Positions 11,421-22,119 of a stretch of 64,000 nt of DNA are shown piece by piece. How positions within the stretch are numbered: position 1 is the stretch's first letter; each line of letters opens with the position of its first letter. Under the pieces are notes generated by a model. That model was not told the origin of the DNA, made no database searches, and saw only the letters and a program-made list of their open reading frames with translations. The DNA is from Nymphaea colorata. Lineage: Eukaryota > Streptophyta > Magnoliopsida > Nymphaeales > Nymphaeaceae. Made by a program: the position numbers and the translations under genes. The stretch lies in NCBI RefSeq assembly GCF_008831285.2, contig NC_045139.1:16288354-16352353 (forward strand). The letters are read 5' to 3'.

Positions 11421-11900
11421 CCCTTTCCTTTTCTAGTTCTGCTTTGAGTTGATGGTGGAAAGAGTGGAGATGTAGACCTATCATGGACACCATGAATCAA
11501 CTATAGCGATTGATCAATACTGTACACACTGAAGATGAAATTAAGTCAGCGGTCTATAACTACTACTGGCTGGCAATTGATATTAACTAAGTCGAGCGAT
11601 TTACACCACTGGATTTCTCAAGAACGGTTTAGATTGGAAAGTGGGGAGGCCAATTTTTTTTTTTTTGGTTGCTTACGATCGAGTGTGAATGTGGAGCATC
11701 TTCGTTTGAGATTTTCTTGATATTGCTTGGCGAGTTTAGTCTTCTGAAAAAACAATTAGCCGTTTTTGCTAGCGAGCTGCAGAAACCAGGAGCCATGAAC
11801 TCCACTACACGAAGGCTTGTACTTTCATGCCATCCCTTCACGAAATGGTCAATAACTGATGCATTTGACCGGTCGCCGAACCTTATATCTTGCAGTTGGT
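11420..11900 (-). promoter_or_regulatory. P-subfamily 5' module, copy 1 (with the pseudogene)
   Basis: About 450 bp homologous to 15,490-15,960 and 20,945-21,330. Shared landmarks are an ATTGGAT(T)TC block, an AACGGTTTAGATTGGA block, a GGGAGG(T/C)CAA block and a GGCTTGT/AAGCTC block near the distal end. It shows that promoter and gene were copied together. Confidence 0.6.
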
Positions 11901-12590
11901 AAGCCGTTCTAGTCAGTGGTCTCCGTCACTGGTTTGGGTGGTATAAGCATCATGTCACTTAGTACTAATGTAATTAGACTAATGTACTAAGTTGTATTAA
12001 GGGCCTTATACCTACCCTCTAATGTGGTCCCAACCTTTGCAACGCTTTAAAAGTTTAATTTCATTTCTGAAATTAAAAAAACATTAGGGATATATAAATG
12101 AAATTGTTAAGTGATTGATTTTTCTAGTTCCTAACATTTTTTGGGCTATAACTAAACCTGCTATAGTGGAAGTTATCGTAACATTTGATATCAAGGTTAG
12201 TTAACACTCCAACTTAAGGATCCACACATAAAAATGTGTCTGCTTTATAGGGGGTGGATTGTAATACCTACAAATTTTATTCTCGTATCTAATACTATAA
12301 AGAATCTTATGGAACATGTAAATGATGTTTTTAAGTGATTGGTTATGTTGGTTCCTAGCTCTTTAAGGAGGAAAGTAATTGTTAAAGGATTGGTTAGGAT
12401 CCGCCAGTCCATGATCCTAAGCCCGGCATGGGAGTAGACTGAGTTGCTTCTCACTGGTAGGATATCCTTCCTTCTCAATTGAATAAAAAAAAAAAACTTA
12501 AAAATCCATCTCTTCCTTTCATGGAAAAGCATAGTCCTTTCTAAGCTTCGGCCTTTTCCTACTTTAATGGGGCATGACAAAAATTAGTTT
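11901..12590. other. intergenic, nothing firmly recognised
   Basis: AT-rich. A phrase TTCTAAGCTTCGG(C/T)CTTTTC occurs twice at about 12,538 and 12,587, immediately before the LINE remnant. Confidence 0.4.
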
Positions 12591-12599
12591 CTAAGCTTC

Positions 12600-13980
12600 G
12601 GTCTTTTCTCACGGTTGTGCTCGAATTGTAGGTGATGGGTCAACAACCTTGTTTTGAAAAAATAAATGGCTCAGGGATAAGTCCTTACTTGAGCGCTGTA
12701 ATGTTAATTTGTTTGAGGAGGAACATACTAAACATGTTAAGGACTATGTTTGTAACAATAATTGGAGTGAGCAGTTGTTAACACTTTTGCCAGCTGATAT
12801 TAGGGAACAACTTTCATTTGTGCAACTTCAACAAGATGAGCAACATAAGAATTTTTGGCAAGTTTCAACTGATGGCAAATTCTCTCTTCCTTCTGCTTAT
12901 AAATTGCTTATTATTGGTGTTCACACACATGGCATCTGGTATAAACTATGGAAACTAGATATTCTCCCTTGGGTAACTTCTTTATTTGGTTATTATTTTA
13001 AAATCGTCTTCTTACTAGATCTGCTTGTGTACATCAGAATATTTTGACTACTACAGTTTGTTTACGGTGTGGTGCTCTTGAAGAAAATACTTTGCATGTC
13101 CTCCGAGATTGTAGTTCTTATCAAGTTATATGGGCTGGCTATCTTCATGGGGCTAAATTGTTGGAGTTTAATACAACTACTTTGGAGGTTTGGCTTTGGC
13201 TGAGGAATAATATTTCTAGGCATCGCTTTTGGTTAACAATATGATTCATTGGTCTATTTTCTTTTGCTTCGCTTGTTGGCATATTTGACAGTGGCGAAAT
13301 CAACTTGTATTTGAAGAAGATTTTTCTTGGCCTGATGATGTTTTATTTCGCATAGCTACTTCTATTGGGGAGTTTAAAAACCATATGACTCAACTTCAAT
13401 TATCCCAACGAAAAGTTCAAACCTTCATTGCATGGATGTCACCTCCCTTGGGTTTTGTTAAGTTAAATGTTGATGCGGCTGCTAGAACAAATCTAAGAGA
13501 CTTAGCGGCTGGTGGTTTATTTCACAATGATAATAGAGAATGGTTATTGGGCTTCACTTGTCGTGCAAATTATGATCATATAACTAAGTTTGAACTTATT
13601 GCTATTCTTAATGGTTTGAAATTGGCTTGGGAGCGTGGTTTTCGTAAAGTTATTGTTCAATCAGATTCTTTGTTAGCTGTGAACAAAGTTCTAAAGGACC
13701 TGCAACCTCATGATCCTTTATTCCAGATAGTTGAACAGTGTCAAGAATTGCTGAGATGTAATTGGGAGTGTCTCTTATGTCATATGTACAGAGAAGCTAA
13801 TATGTATGCAGATTTTCTTGCTTCATAGGTTTTTCAAGGATTTTTGGAGTGACCATTCTTACCAATCCACCTGGTCATTTGCATCGATTGATTGAGGATG
13901 ATCTAATTGGTGTAGCTCGACCTCGTGCTATAGTTAGTTAATCCGGTTCTAAACCGCTCCTTTGTACAAAAAAAAAAAAA
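12600..13980 (+). mobile_element. 5'-truncated plant L1-type LINE remnant
   Basis: The 3' third of a non-LTR retrotransposon, plus strand. It begins near a VGDGSTTLF motif, typical of the region after the reverse transcriptase. Next comes a zf-RVT-type segment (CLRCGALEENTLHVLRDC at about 13,062-13,116). Then comes an RNase H-like domain at 13,385-13,828 with NVDAA, FELIAIL, QSDS and REANMYADFLAS, so the acidic residues of the active site are all visible. It ends in a poly(A) run at 13,968-13,980. The reading is spread over three frames and at least one stop interrupts it, so it is inactive. The RT and endonuclease parts are absent. No convincing target-site duplication was found. Confidence 0.85.
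13385..13828 (+). CDS. RNase H-like domain of the LINE remnant
   Basis: 147-residue open frame, the longest intact piece of the LINE. The RVT_3-type fold is indicated by KLNVDAAAR, the GGLFHNDNREWLLGF strand pair, E in KFELIAIL, D in VQSDSLLAV and the C-terminal YREANMYADFLAS. In plant LINEs this domain removes the RNA strand from the RNA:DNA hybrid. There is no sign of independent expression, and the ATG is internal to the element's polyprotein. It should not be taken for a host gene. Confidence 0.7.
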   Translation: MTQLQLSQRKVQTFIAWMSPPLGFVKLNVDAAARTNLRDLAAGGLFHNDNREWLLGFTCRANYDHITKFELIAILNGLKLAWERGFRKVIVQSDSLLAVNKVLKDLQPHDPLFQIVEQCQELLRCNWECLLCHMYREANMYADFLAS

Positions 13981-14639
13981 CTGGCTTTAGATACAACAGT
14001 ATAACCATTTCATCATTTTTTAAATGTTTTTAGATAAATTTTTACCTATTTTATTGTGAAATACATAAACATGTGAAAATTTACCTTTTAGAAAGCCATT
14101 CCCTTGTTTACTTAAGGAAGCCTTTTAAAAGTGAGCTAAAGCCCGTAATGTTGTAAAACTTGGTCAACCGACCGATAATTGGTCACGATATATATTAAAA
14201 CGGTGTTTTGCAAAATGTAGACGAAAAGATGTATTAATAAAAAAAACAAAGTATAAAATATCTTTTGAAGTTAGTTAAAATTTTGTATGTGGAACTCTTG
14301 AATCTGCTATACAATTGAATTCGTCGCTAACAACTATATCTGAACCAGCCAGTCTTAGGCGAGTACATAAAATTGGTACTAAGGTAAAAATGAAAAAAGA
14401 AAATGGATCAAAAGCCCCCTAAACTGATTTCAGTATGCTTCAGATGATCAACGGATTAATTAATTATCAAAATGTAATATAACTCGCCCTGTGTTTTTGG
14501 TCATTTGAACTCATTACCTGAACTAGAAATCGAGCTACTGAAAATGTCATCAACGACAAAAATGGTGAATCCCAGCTCTTATAATTCCAAACGGAGAGGA
14601 CAAAAATACATACGAATGCAAAAACTAGCTTAAAGGAAA
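13981..14639. other. intergenic, nothing recognised
   Basis: AT-rich DNA without recognisable coding or repeat structure. Confidence 0.45.
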
Positions 14640-14737
14640 ACAAAGTCTGTAGTCTGCACTGAAACTTCAACATGCACAATATTTTATAACAAAGTCTGTA
14701 GTCTGCACTGAAAGTTCAACACGTACAATATTTTATT
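14640..14737. repeat. 49-bp direct tandem duplication at a poly(A) region
   Basis: Two adjacent copies (14,640-14,688 and 14,689-14,737) of a unit starting ACAAAGTCTGTAGTCTGCAC, with only a few differences. The second copy holds AATAAA on the minus strand (14,732-14,737), about 100 bp past the stop of the Kunitz gene at 14.8 kb. Confidence 0.85.
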
Positions 14738-14834
14738 CAAGTCATCAAACGGCCTAATATCATGGCGTTTGCTTATTCATGATCAACACTAATGTCGATC
14801 AAACTTGGTAACGGATATAATTCATATCATATGA

Positions 14835-15449
14835 TCAAGTCTTTGGCAACCTTTGGAACTTCACGGCAAACGGACTGCCACCAAGAACCAACCATCGCTG
14901 CCCATCCTGATAGTGGATGCCAAGATCTTCACAGACCGCCTTACACGTCTTGCAGACACTCGGGCAGAAGACCAGCTTGTAGTTGTCCCCTGATTTCTCT
15001 ATCCTGAACCAGTTGTTCACCGTCTCCGGCCCCGGTTTTCCGATCATCCCCCCGTACCTCACCATCCTTTTGCCGGTAGCTGGGTCGGTCGATGGTAAGG
15101 TCCAGATCGGCTTCTCCGGGCAGGGGTTCCACTCGTGGAACTCGACGTTCATGTCCGTCGACAGCCGAACCGAACCCATGCCATCGACGGGCCAAAAAGA
15201 TGCTGGGGTGCTTGTCGGGAATTTATTTTCATCTTGGCAGATGAATTTTGGACACGTATACGTGCCTTTGATGCGATACTCGGATTCCAGGCCGCCGTAG
15301 GCATCGTCTACGACGGGCATTATATAGTAGCGGGCAGTACGGGATCTCAGCGGGTTACCGTCGGTATCAAATATCCGGCCCGGTAAGGCCGCGGCCTCGC
15401 CGGTGGAGGCTAGGAAGAAGAGAGTTGCTATCGAGAAGATGGCCAACAT
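14835..15449 (-). CDS. Kunitz (miraculin-like) protease inhibitor, P subfamily
   Basis: Intronless, 204 aa from the ATG at 15,449; an in-frame ATG at 15,551 is upstream of the TATA box and is excluded. Residues 1-20 form a signal peptide (MLAIFSIATLFFLASTGEAA). The Kunitz domain follows: FDTDGNPL...YYIMP signature, STDMNVEF strand, KPGPETVNNWFRIEKSGDNYKLVF block and C-terminal WLVLGG strand. Cysteines at 66, 71, 110, 162, 166, 169 and 173: C66-C110 is the likely first disulfide, the 162-173 cluster the second and third, and C71 is an extra cysteine not seen in the paralogue at 20.3 kb. The loop where STI carries its P1 residue reads DGMGS, without a basic residue. Expected to be secreted or vacuolar; target protease unknown. 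Confidence 0.93.
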   Translation of the reverse strand: MLAIFSIATLFFLASTGEAAALPGRIFDTDGNPLRSRTARYYIMPVVDDAYGGLESEYRIKGTYTCPKFICQDENKFPTSTPASFWPVDGMGSVRLSTDMNVEFHEWNPCPEKPIWTLPSTDPATGKRMVRYGGMIGKPGPETVNNWFRIEKSGDNYKLVFCPSVCKTCKAVCEDLGIHYQDGQRWLVLGGSPFAVKFQRLPKT

Positions 15450-15489
15450 GGCTTTCTCCTTTCCTTTTCTTGTCTTGCTTCGAGATGAC

Positions 15490-15960
15490 GGGAAAGAGTG
15501 GAGATTCAGAGCTTTTATAGACTCCACCAATGAATGGTAGCGATTCAACACTGTGGCTAGAGACTGAAATTAAAAGCGACATTTTCTAAAAGATCTTCGC
15601 ATTACGGCTGTTATATTAGTCGTAAAGAATCAAGATCAAAGTCAGTGGTCTATAGCAAGTAGTGGCCGGAAAATGAGGTAACTAAGTCAATCGGTTCACA
15701 ATTGGATTTCCGAAAGAACGGTTTAGATTGGATCGTTGGGAGGTCAAATTTTTGTTGCTAGCTAGGCGCGTGCACTGAATGTGCTGTCTCTCCTCAGTTT
15801 CAGAGATTCTTGAGGTTTCTTGGCAGTGAGTGTAGTCTTCAAAAACCATTGACCTGTGCTAGATTCCAGCGGAAACGGGGGGCAGGAAACTCCACTGCGT
15901 GAAATGAAAGCTTCACGTCCTTCATGAAAGCTGTAGGAAGGCAGCAATCGTCCATGAAGT
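15490..15960 (-). promoter_or_regulatory. promoter and 5' module of the 14.8 kb Kunitz gene
   Basis: TATAAAA on the minus strand at 15,513-15,519, 64-70 bp before the ATG. The region further upstream is homologous to the flanks of the 20.3 kb gene and of the 11.2 kb pseudogene. A TTGACT core occurs near 15,685. Confidence 0.65.
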
Positions 15961-17321
15961 GCTCTATCTTGACTGGTCGTCGGCGGGCCATTGATGAGTC
16001 GATAAGCTTATCCGTCTCGGCCTTATATGGACAAGAGCTTAGTTCCTGGCTTATCCATAGTTTTCCGTGTATACGGCTTGTCCTTTTATTTATTAACCTA
16101 AAATTACCTGATTCTCCGTTACCAGACATTTCCTTTCTCAGCAAAAGAATTGTTGGCATGCTGAAAAAGAGGAATGGATGGCAGAAGACTAATGTGATGA
16201 AAAATTTCTTCAAGGACAAAAACACAAAACTTTTATGTATCTTCTAATTTATAGGCTTAATTTTGGGAAAATTTCACCAAGTTTGATTTCGACGCTGTTT
16301 ACTTAAACACGTTGATGATGCCAAGAATCACCACCCAATCCTCATCTTGGTGGAGCCACTCGCTAACTGGTGTGGGCAATTGCCCACATAAAATTTGCCA
16401 AAGAGCGGGCCCGGAATAAAATTTGTCAAACAAGTCGGTGATGCCATCCAATGTGCATACTAAATATTATTTAACACATGTTTTCGACTTAACTTATTCC
16501 GACGGCTCATGTGGTTGAGGCTGACGATGGAATGCGCAAAGTCCAAAGTGACAGTTAGGATTAATTTGTAAAGAGAAAAAGGAAAAGTTTTTTTTTGTAT
16601 ATACGGGAATTTGAAAAATGTTAAAGTTAAGCATTTTTAAGCTGAGGCAAAACCCGAAAATTCTAGCTAAGAGGCACTTTATATAAAATTAAAAAAGAAC
16701 ACTAATGTATAAATGAATTCATAAATGTCAATGAATATAAGAAAAATTTTAGAATCCATGTTGTCTACGCGAAGCCTTTCTCCGGCCCTGTTTTTGAGTA
16801 TTTATTAGAACTCTTTCGGCGATTGCTGCTTGCTTATCTGGAAGAGGATCTAATGCCATGAAATTGAACTACGCGCTACCATTTACTTCATTAAGCGTTG
16901 ATCCTTTCTTTGTCAGTACCCGTAAGTTTGAAACGGTTCCATAATTTAAACTTACGCACTGTTCACGCAAACCCAACTACAGCACGAATCATCACTAGCT
17001 AACTCCTAGAAGCCAATCTATAAATTTATTCTTTGATCAAGGAAGACGTTTTTAATTAATCTTATTCTGAGAATTTACGGTCAATTATTCCTCACACCTA
17101 GCAAATCTTACGCCTAATTTGAAATATCAATGATTGGAATGGCAACTATTACCGAGTAACCGAATTGATTATGATAAGTCCACAAGGCCATCCACATGGT
17201 TTCATTCCACTGAAGAAATTATGTGCTCGAAGTTGAAGGTTTTCATTAGGATTCGGCAGGGATGCTCAATTTAGTCTCATAAGTTCCAAATTCAGATTCA
17301 GCGAGCATATGATGCAGGACT
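15961..17321. other. intergenic; part resembles flanks in the 5.5-kb units
   Basis: 16,920-17,230 (TACAGCACGAAT...CACATGGTTTCATTC) matches 24,490-24,780 and 29,910-30,200, which lie 3' of the L-subfamily genes. Here the block lies 3' of an S-subfamily gene. It is a trace of an older rearranged duplication. No gene seen. Confidence 0.5.
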
Positions 17322-17461
17322 TTTATTTTCATTAATCAGAAACGAAACAGACCACTCCATTGCAGTCATTAAACAGTTTCTCTAATACTAGAGAGGTGCT
17401 GTAAATTTCTGAAACTTTTTTCCAACGCATATCTGGGCATTCTACATGAAGGCTTGACAGA

Positions 17462-18058
17462 TCACTGCTTCTTGAATTTCACGGCGAAAGTCCGGCCACC
17501 TAAGACAAACCAACGATCATCGCCCTCAGCATGGACGCCGAGATCTCTGCAAGGAACCTTGCACGTTTTACAGACGCCGGGGCAGAAGACCATCTTGTAG
17601 CTGTCCCCTGATTTCTCTATCCTGAACCAATTGTTCACCGTGCTCGGACCAGGGTTCCCCAACACCCCGCCGTACTTCACGTACCTCCTGCCGGTTGCTG
17701 CGGCCGGTGGAGCCAAGGTCCAGATCGGCTGCTCGGGGCAGAGGTTCGACTCGAAGAACTCGACGTTCATGTCGGTCGAGAGACGGATGGTCTTGGAGCC
17801 GTCGACCGGCACGAAGTTGGCAGTAATCCCGTCAAGCAGAGCGGACGGAGCTTGTCGGATGTACATGGGGCAGACAGTGAAGTTGCGGGGACCGGAGTAT
17901 AAGCCGCCGAAAGTGTCCTTCCGAACCGGCATTATGTGGTAGCGAGTGCCAACGTCGAGTACGTTACCGTCGATGTCGAGTACCGGAGCCGGAGAGGCTC
18001 CGGCAGCGCCGGCGGCAATCAGGAGAAGGATGACAAGTGAAGCAAAGAGAGGGGACAT
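17462..18058 (-). CDS. Kunitz (miraculin-like) protease inhibitor, S subfamily
   Basis: Intronless, 198 aa from MSPLFASL at 18,058; an upstream in-frame ATG at 18,181 precedes the TATA box (18,123-18,129) and is excluded. Signal peptide at residues 1-20, then the Kunitz signature VLDIDGNVL...YHIMP, the STDMNVEF strand, NPGPSTVNNWFRIEKSGDSYKMVF and FVLGG. Six cysteines at 63, 107, 159, 163, 166 and 170. A sequon NFT at 59-61 lies just before the first cysteine. The STI reactive-loop equivalent is DGSKT (86-90). AATAAA lies on the minus strand near 17,322-17,327. It is the older relative of the twin genes at 23.0 and 28.3 kb and shares their promoter palindrome. Confidence 0.93.
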   Translation of the reverse strand: MSPLFASLVILLLIAAGAAGASPAPVLDIDGNVLDVGTRYHIMPVRKDTFGGLYSGPRNFTVCPMYIRQAPSALLDGITANFVPVDGSKTIRLSTDMNVEFFESNLCPEQPIWTLAPPAAATGRRYVKYGGVLGNPGPSTVNNWFRIEKSGDSYKMVFCPGVCKTCKVPCRDLGVHAEGDDRWFVLGGRTFAVKFKKQ

Positions 18059-18122
18059 GTTCGTTGTTGGTTTCCAACGAGATTTGGTTGATTGGGTGAG
18101 ATGAGGAATCAGATTAGAGGTC

Positions 18123-18129
18123 GTTTTAT
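18123..18129 (-). promoter_or_regulatory. TATA box, 17.5 kb Kunitz gene
   Basis: TATAAAA on the minus strand, 65-71 bp before the ATG. Confidence 0.75.
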
Positions 18130-18212
18130 AGCGTGGTGATGGCATGCGCTCGGACGAGTGATTGAAAGTCAATGGCTTCAAATGTCGGCAACGATAAGCA
18201 TGAGCAAAATTA

Positions 18213-18238
18213 CCGGTTTTTCGTTAGTCAAAAACCGG
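18213..18238 (-). promoter_or_regulatory. promoter palindrome, S-subfamily copy 1
   Basis: Perfect 9-bp arms CCGGTTTTT / AAAAACCGG around an 8-bp centre, about 85 bp upstream of the TATA box. Gene-strand reading gives TTTTTGACT, containing a TTGAC[CT] W-box core. It is conserved in position in both other S-subfamily genes. Confidence 0.7.
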
Positions 18239-19064
18239 AGAGTTGATCGGAAAATTGCTGTCTGAAAACTCCTGATCATCCTTCACCGCTTTCTTCTGCC
18301 GTCTAAATTATATCTTATGAATGGTTTTATTGTATTTGATATATATTTATATATATACATATAATTGACGCGGCGGGGGTAGGTCTCATAATTGACAATT
18401 GATAAATATCGTAACAGTGGGACCCTGAACTGTTTATTGCAGTTCGGACAAAAAAAAGTCTCGTCAGCTCATCTTGGCTCTAATCTTTTTGCAGCTACCA
18501 AAATCAAAATAAAAAATAAAAAAAGAACTTATGATTAAATCGTGAAGTGGTCTACCCTTATTTTTATAATATACAACGTACGGTCAAAGAAGGCGTTGGT
18601 CATGGTTTTATTTACTAATGCTTAATTACAAAAATATGAAGAATAAGTAAATACGAAAACTATGTTATCTGATTCCTGCCATTAATTTAATTCAATGCCT
18701 TCGGAAGTGCTATGTGTAGAAATCACCTTCTTAAAAAAAATAATTGACAAATGCTACTTCGATTCTCAAAAAGTTAGTTACTAAATGACCCCCTTAACTA
18801 GTTTTTCTTATATATATTAATTTTGCTCCGCGATGAAGTGATGTAGAGTTCATAAGATGGATTTGTATATTAAGGGCCTTCCGATTTGTCACTAAAAATC
18901 TGTTTTACATTTAGAATTTTCATGATTTTTCATTAATACTTTCATGTGCACGTACTGTGCGGATTGCTCATCTGTGTAACGATTTTTTTTTTTACTATTT
19001 ACTAAAATGCGTTGGTGATTAGCTTTAGCTCCGGACCAATCCAGTCAAACTCAACCTGGAACCG
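18239..19064. other. intergenic, nothing recognised
   Basis: AT-rich; TA-rich tracts near 18,340-18,362 and 18,810. No gene or repeat family recognised. Confidence 0.45.
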
Positions 19065-19260
19065 AGGGGAGATGTCAAGGCTCTAGATTTCTCAGCTTGG
19101 ATACAGTACTAATTAGTCAAGACTCTCGATTTTCTAAGCTTGGATACGGTATTTAATCCTAACCGGTGACCACGTCAAATCCAAATCTAATCCGGTCCAA
19201 ATCATTAGAGCCTGAATCCATACCTGGTTAACATGAATATGGTTTCGCTGGGCTTAATCA
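19065..19260. repeat. dispersed repeat R3, copy 3 (diverged)
   Basis: Weaker match to R3 through GGATACAGTACTAA and CAAATCCAAATC-like blocks followed by CCTGGTTAAC, also seen near 10,748. Confidence 0.35.
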
Positions 19261-19323
19261 AGCAAAATCTGAAACATTCGATTGAAATAGATCAATGATC
19301 TAGGCTGAGGACTATTATCGTTA

Positions 19324-19770
19324 GGGATGTCAACGGATCAGCTTCAGATCAGATATATCCTTAATCATATCCACTTTGTTGGATATTCAAATATTCAGAT
19401 TCAAATTCGAATAAAAAAAAAGTCATATCCAAATCATCTAAAATGTGATTTTACAATCTGAATGTGGTTTTTATATTTATATCTGAATCCGATTCTTGAA
19501 CCAGATTTTGCCAATTTTCAAATTTTGATATCATTAGATACATGATATTTGTCTAAAAATGAATCCGATCCGAATCCATTCAAACATTTATGTATATCCA
19601 AATCCGAATCCAATTGGATGCCATCTATAAAATCCGAATCCAATCGGATGCCATCTATAAAATCCGAATCCGATCAGATTTCTTAATTCGATATTGAATT
19701 TTTTTCCATATCGATTTTTCGGATCAATTTGGTCGAATATGCAATTCAAATCAGATATATTGACATGCGT
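19324..19770. mobile_element. MITE-like element, family M1 copy 2 (best preserved)
   Basis: Left end AGGGATGTCAAC at 19,324 and right end TTGACATGCGT at 19,770 form imperfect terminal inverted repeats. The interior is strongly similar to 8,300-8,732. A roughly 30-bp internal unit (AATCCGAATCCAAT(T/C)GGATGCCATCTATAA) is tandemly doubled at about 19,601-19,662. Non-coding. Confidence 0.65.
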
Positions 19771-19779
19771 CTTTTTCCT

Positions 19780-20175
19780 TTCGCCTTGCTTTTCAGGGGT
19801 CAAGGGTTGCTTAATTCATCGTGATTTAGATGGGAAGCGTGACACCGATTAACAGCGGCGTAAAATAGTAGTATTTACAGAAATCAAACTAATGGTAGCT
19901 TACTAATTATGCTACACCTCTCTCTCGAGACCACCAACTAGCATTAGCATAGGCATTAGGCATAAAGGATGTCGAGACTAAGGTTCAACTCTCCTTGGCA
20001 TTACTACTTAGGTTTTGAACTCACCAACTGAACTAGGAACCGAGAGTTGGCTACTTCAGATGTCATGAATTCACAAAAATGCGAACGAGCCATGACCACG
20101 AAAGCAAATACGAATGGAAAAATGAGCTCAACAAGGAATGCTTTCTTGTATTTGAGAAGCCCACAACAAAATGAT
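19780..20175. other. intergenic, nothing recognised
   Basis: No gene recognised. The 3' end signal of the next Kunitz gene (AATAAA on minus, 20,178-20,183) lies at the right border. Confidence 0.45.
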
Positions 20176-20306
20176 GCTTTATTTAAGTAAGTTTTGAGGC
20201 AAAAGCCAAGGAAACAGTAGCCATGAAAGAGAACATAATACCGTGGCTTTTGCTTATTCTAGTGTGGCATACATTAATCTCTGTAACACGCATTCATATT
20301 CATCAG

Positions 20307-20936
20307 CTACTTTGAAAATCTTTTGAACTTGACCTCAAAGGGACGTCCACCAAGAACCAACCACCGCTGCCCATTCTGGTAGTAAAGGCCGAGATCTGCA
20401 CAGGCCGCCTTGCACGTCTTGCACACACTGGGGCAGAAGACCAACTTGTAGTTCTTTCCAGATTGCTGTATTCTGAACCAGTTGTTCACCGTCTCCGGCC
20501 CCGCATTCCCGATCACCCCACCGTATCTCACCATCCTCTGGCCGGTGGCTCGGTCGGTCGCCGGTAAGGTCCAGATCGGCTTCTCCGGGCAGGGGTTCCA
20601 CTCGTGGAACTCGACGTTCAGGTCCGTCGCAAGCCGAACCGAACTCCTGCCATCGACGGGCCAGAAAGAAGCGGTTACACCATCCAAGGTCGAGTAATCT
20701 TCTTGGCTGATGAATTTTGGGCACTCGTAGGTGCCATTGGTGCGATACTCGGCAGTCAGGCCGCCGTAGTTATCCTGTACAACGGGCGATATGTAGTACT
20801 TGGCTGTACGGGATTTCAGCGGGTTACCGTCGGTGTCAAGTATCCGGCCTGGTAGGGCCGCTGCCTCGCCGGTCGAGACCAGGAGGAAGAGAGCTGCCAG
20901 TGAGAAGATGACCAACATGCTTGTTTTTTTCGCCAT
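20307..20936 (-). CDS. Kunitz (miraculin-like) protease inhibitor, P subfamily
   Basis: Intronless, 209 aa from MAKKTSMLVIFSL at 20,936; an internal ATG at 20,918 matches the start used by the paralogue at 14.8 kb. The in-frame ATG at 20,999 is upstream of the TATA box. Signal peptide to about residue 26, then LDTDGNPL...KYYISP, ATDLNVEF, NAGPETVNNWFRIQQSGKNYKLVF and WLVLGG. Cysteines at 72, 116, 168, 172, 175 and 179; the extra cysteine of the 14.8 kb gene is serine here. Sequon NGT at 67-69. The usual NPGP reads NAGP and the usual IEK reads IQQ. The reactive-loop equivalent is DGRSS. AATAAA lies about 125 bp past the stop. Confidence 0.93.
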   Translation of the reverse strand: MAKKTSMLVIFSLAALFLLVSTGEAAALPGRILDTDGNPLKSRTAKYYISPVVQDNYGGLTAEYRTNGTYECPKFISQEDYSTLDGVTASFWPVDGRSSVRLATDLNVEFHEWNPCPEKPIWTLPATDRATGQRMVRYGGVIGNAGPETVNNWFRIQQSGKNYKLVFCPSVCKTCKAACADLGLYYQNGQRWLVLGGRPFEVKFKRFSK

Positions 20937-20944
20937 TGCTTGTT

Positions 20945-21330
20945 TTGGTTGGAGATGACGGGTGAAAGACTGGAGGTTCTGAGATTTTATAGACTCCACG
21001 AATCAATTGTAGCGATTAGAAAATGAGATTTCTAAAAGATCGGAATATAGCTAGTGGTGGCCGGAAACTAAGGCGATCGGTTCACACCATTGGATTTCCA
21101 AAGGAACGATTCAGATTGGATCGTCGGGAGGTCAAATTTTTAGGCGGGCGCATTGAATGTGCAGTTTTGTGTTGACCATTCAAAAACCATTGGCCTGTCG
21201 GGGACTGCCGAAACAGGGGGCTGGAAACTGATCCACCGTGTGAAAGCTCGTAGTAATTTCACGTCCCTCCATAAAAACTGTAGGAGATGGCAGCTGTACA
21301 ATGAGTGATCTATTTTGACTGGTCGGCCAT
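20945..21330 (-). promoter_or_regulatory. promoter and 5' module of the 20.3 kb Kunitz gene
   Basis: TATAAAA on minus at 20,985-20,991, about 50 bp before the ATG at 20,936 and 67 bp before the one at 20,918. The upstream module is homologous to those at 11.4-11.9 and 15.5-15.96 kb. Confidence 0.65.
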
Positions 21331-21555
21331 TAATCTGTGGATGCTCTGCTTTATATGGGAAAAAGCAGTCCCTGCCTCATCCGTAATTTCCCCGGTGTAC
21401 TTTTCCTGAAACTTTTGTCTCCTTCACTGGCAGCCATTTCCTCATCCGGACTTCATTATAATCCACCATTTATTGGGCCGACTTAATTGGATTTGGACTT
21501 AATTGGATTTGGACTTAGTTTTAAACTCAAACTTCAAATGCAGCGACACCCAATA

Positions 21556-21925
21556 TTAACTTTGTCAACGGATTAGATTTGAATTGAATATACCTTTAAC
21601 TATTCCTATCTTTTTGGATATTTACATTCTCATTCAAATATGACAAAAGAAAAGTAATATCTGAGCCCAAATCCAAAATCTAATTTCATAATTGCATTAC
21701 TAAGTGAATCTGAATTTTTCAACGAATTTGGCTACCATTGAATGTAGAAAAACTATTTAAAACTAAAATATCAGACTCAATACGAATCTAAATCTGAATC
21801 CTTTTGGATATTTATGTATATTGAAATCCAATAAATCAATTGTCATTTCTTAAATCTGAATCTAATCCATTTTCTTAATTGGATGTTACATTTCTTTTTC
21901 ATATCTGATGTTTTTTTATCCTTAT
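21556..21925. mobile_element. MITE-like element, family M1 copy 3
   Basis: Same internal motifs as copies 1 and 2 (GATATTTACATTC, AATCCAAAATCTAATTT), more diverged. The counterpart in unit B (27,026-27,235) is internally deleted. Confidence 0.5.
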
Positions 21926-22119
21926 CCGCACGCTAAACTCACATGACCAATTGATTCTCATGCACAAGAGCATTTGTATGGTTCCAAATTTCCAAGTATT
22001 ACTATTTACTATATCAACTAGATGGGCCATTCCAACAACCGAATGCGCGTCGCAAGTTTTTGTTTATTGTGGAAATAGCAGATGCATCCATGATCAAAAC
22101 CCACGATACTTTTCACATT

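Noticed and set aside
15450-15551. Upstream in-frame ATG for the 14.8 kb gene (238 aa form); similar cases at 18,181 and 20,999
   Set aside because: Each lies upstream of a good TATA box 50-71 bp before a signal-peptide ATG.
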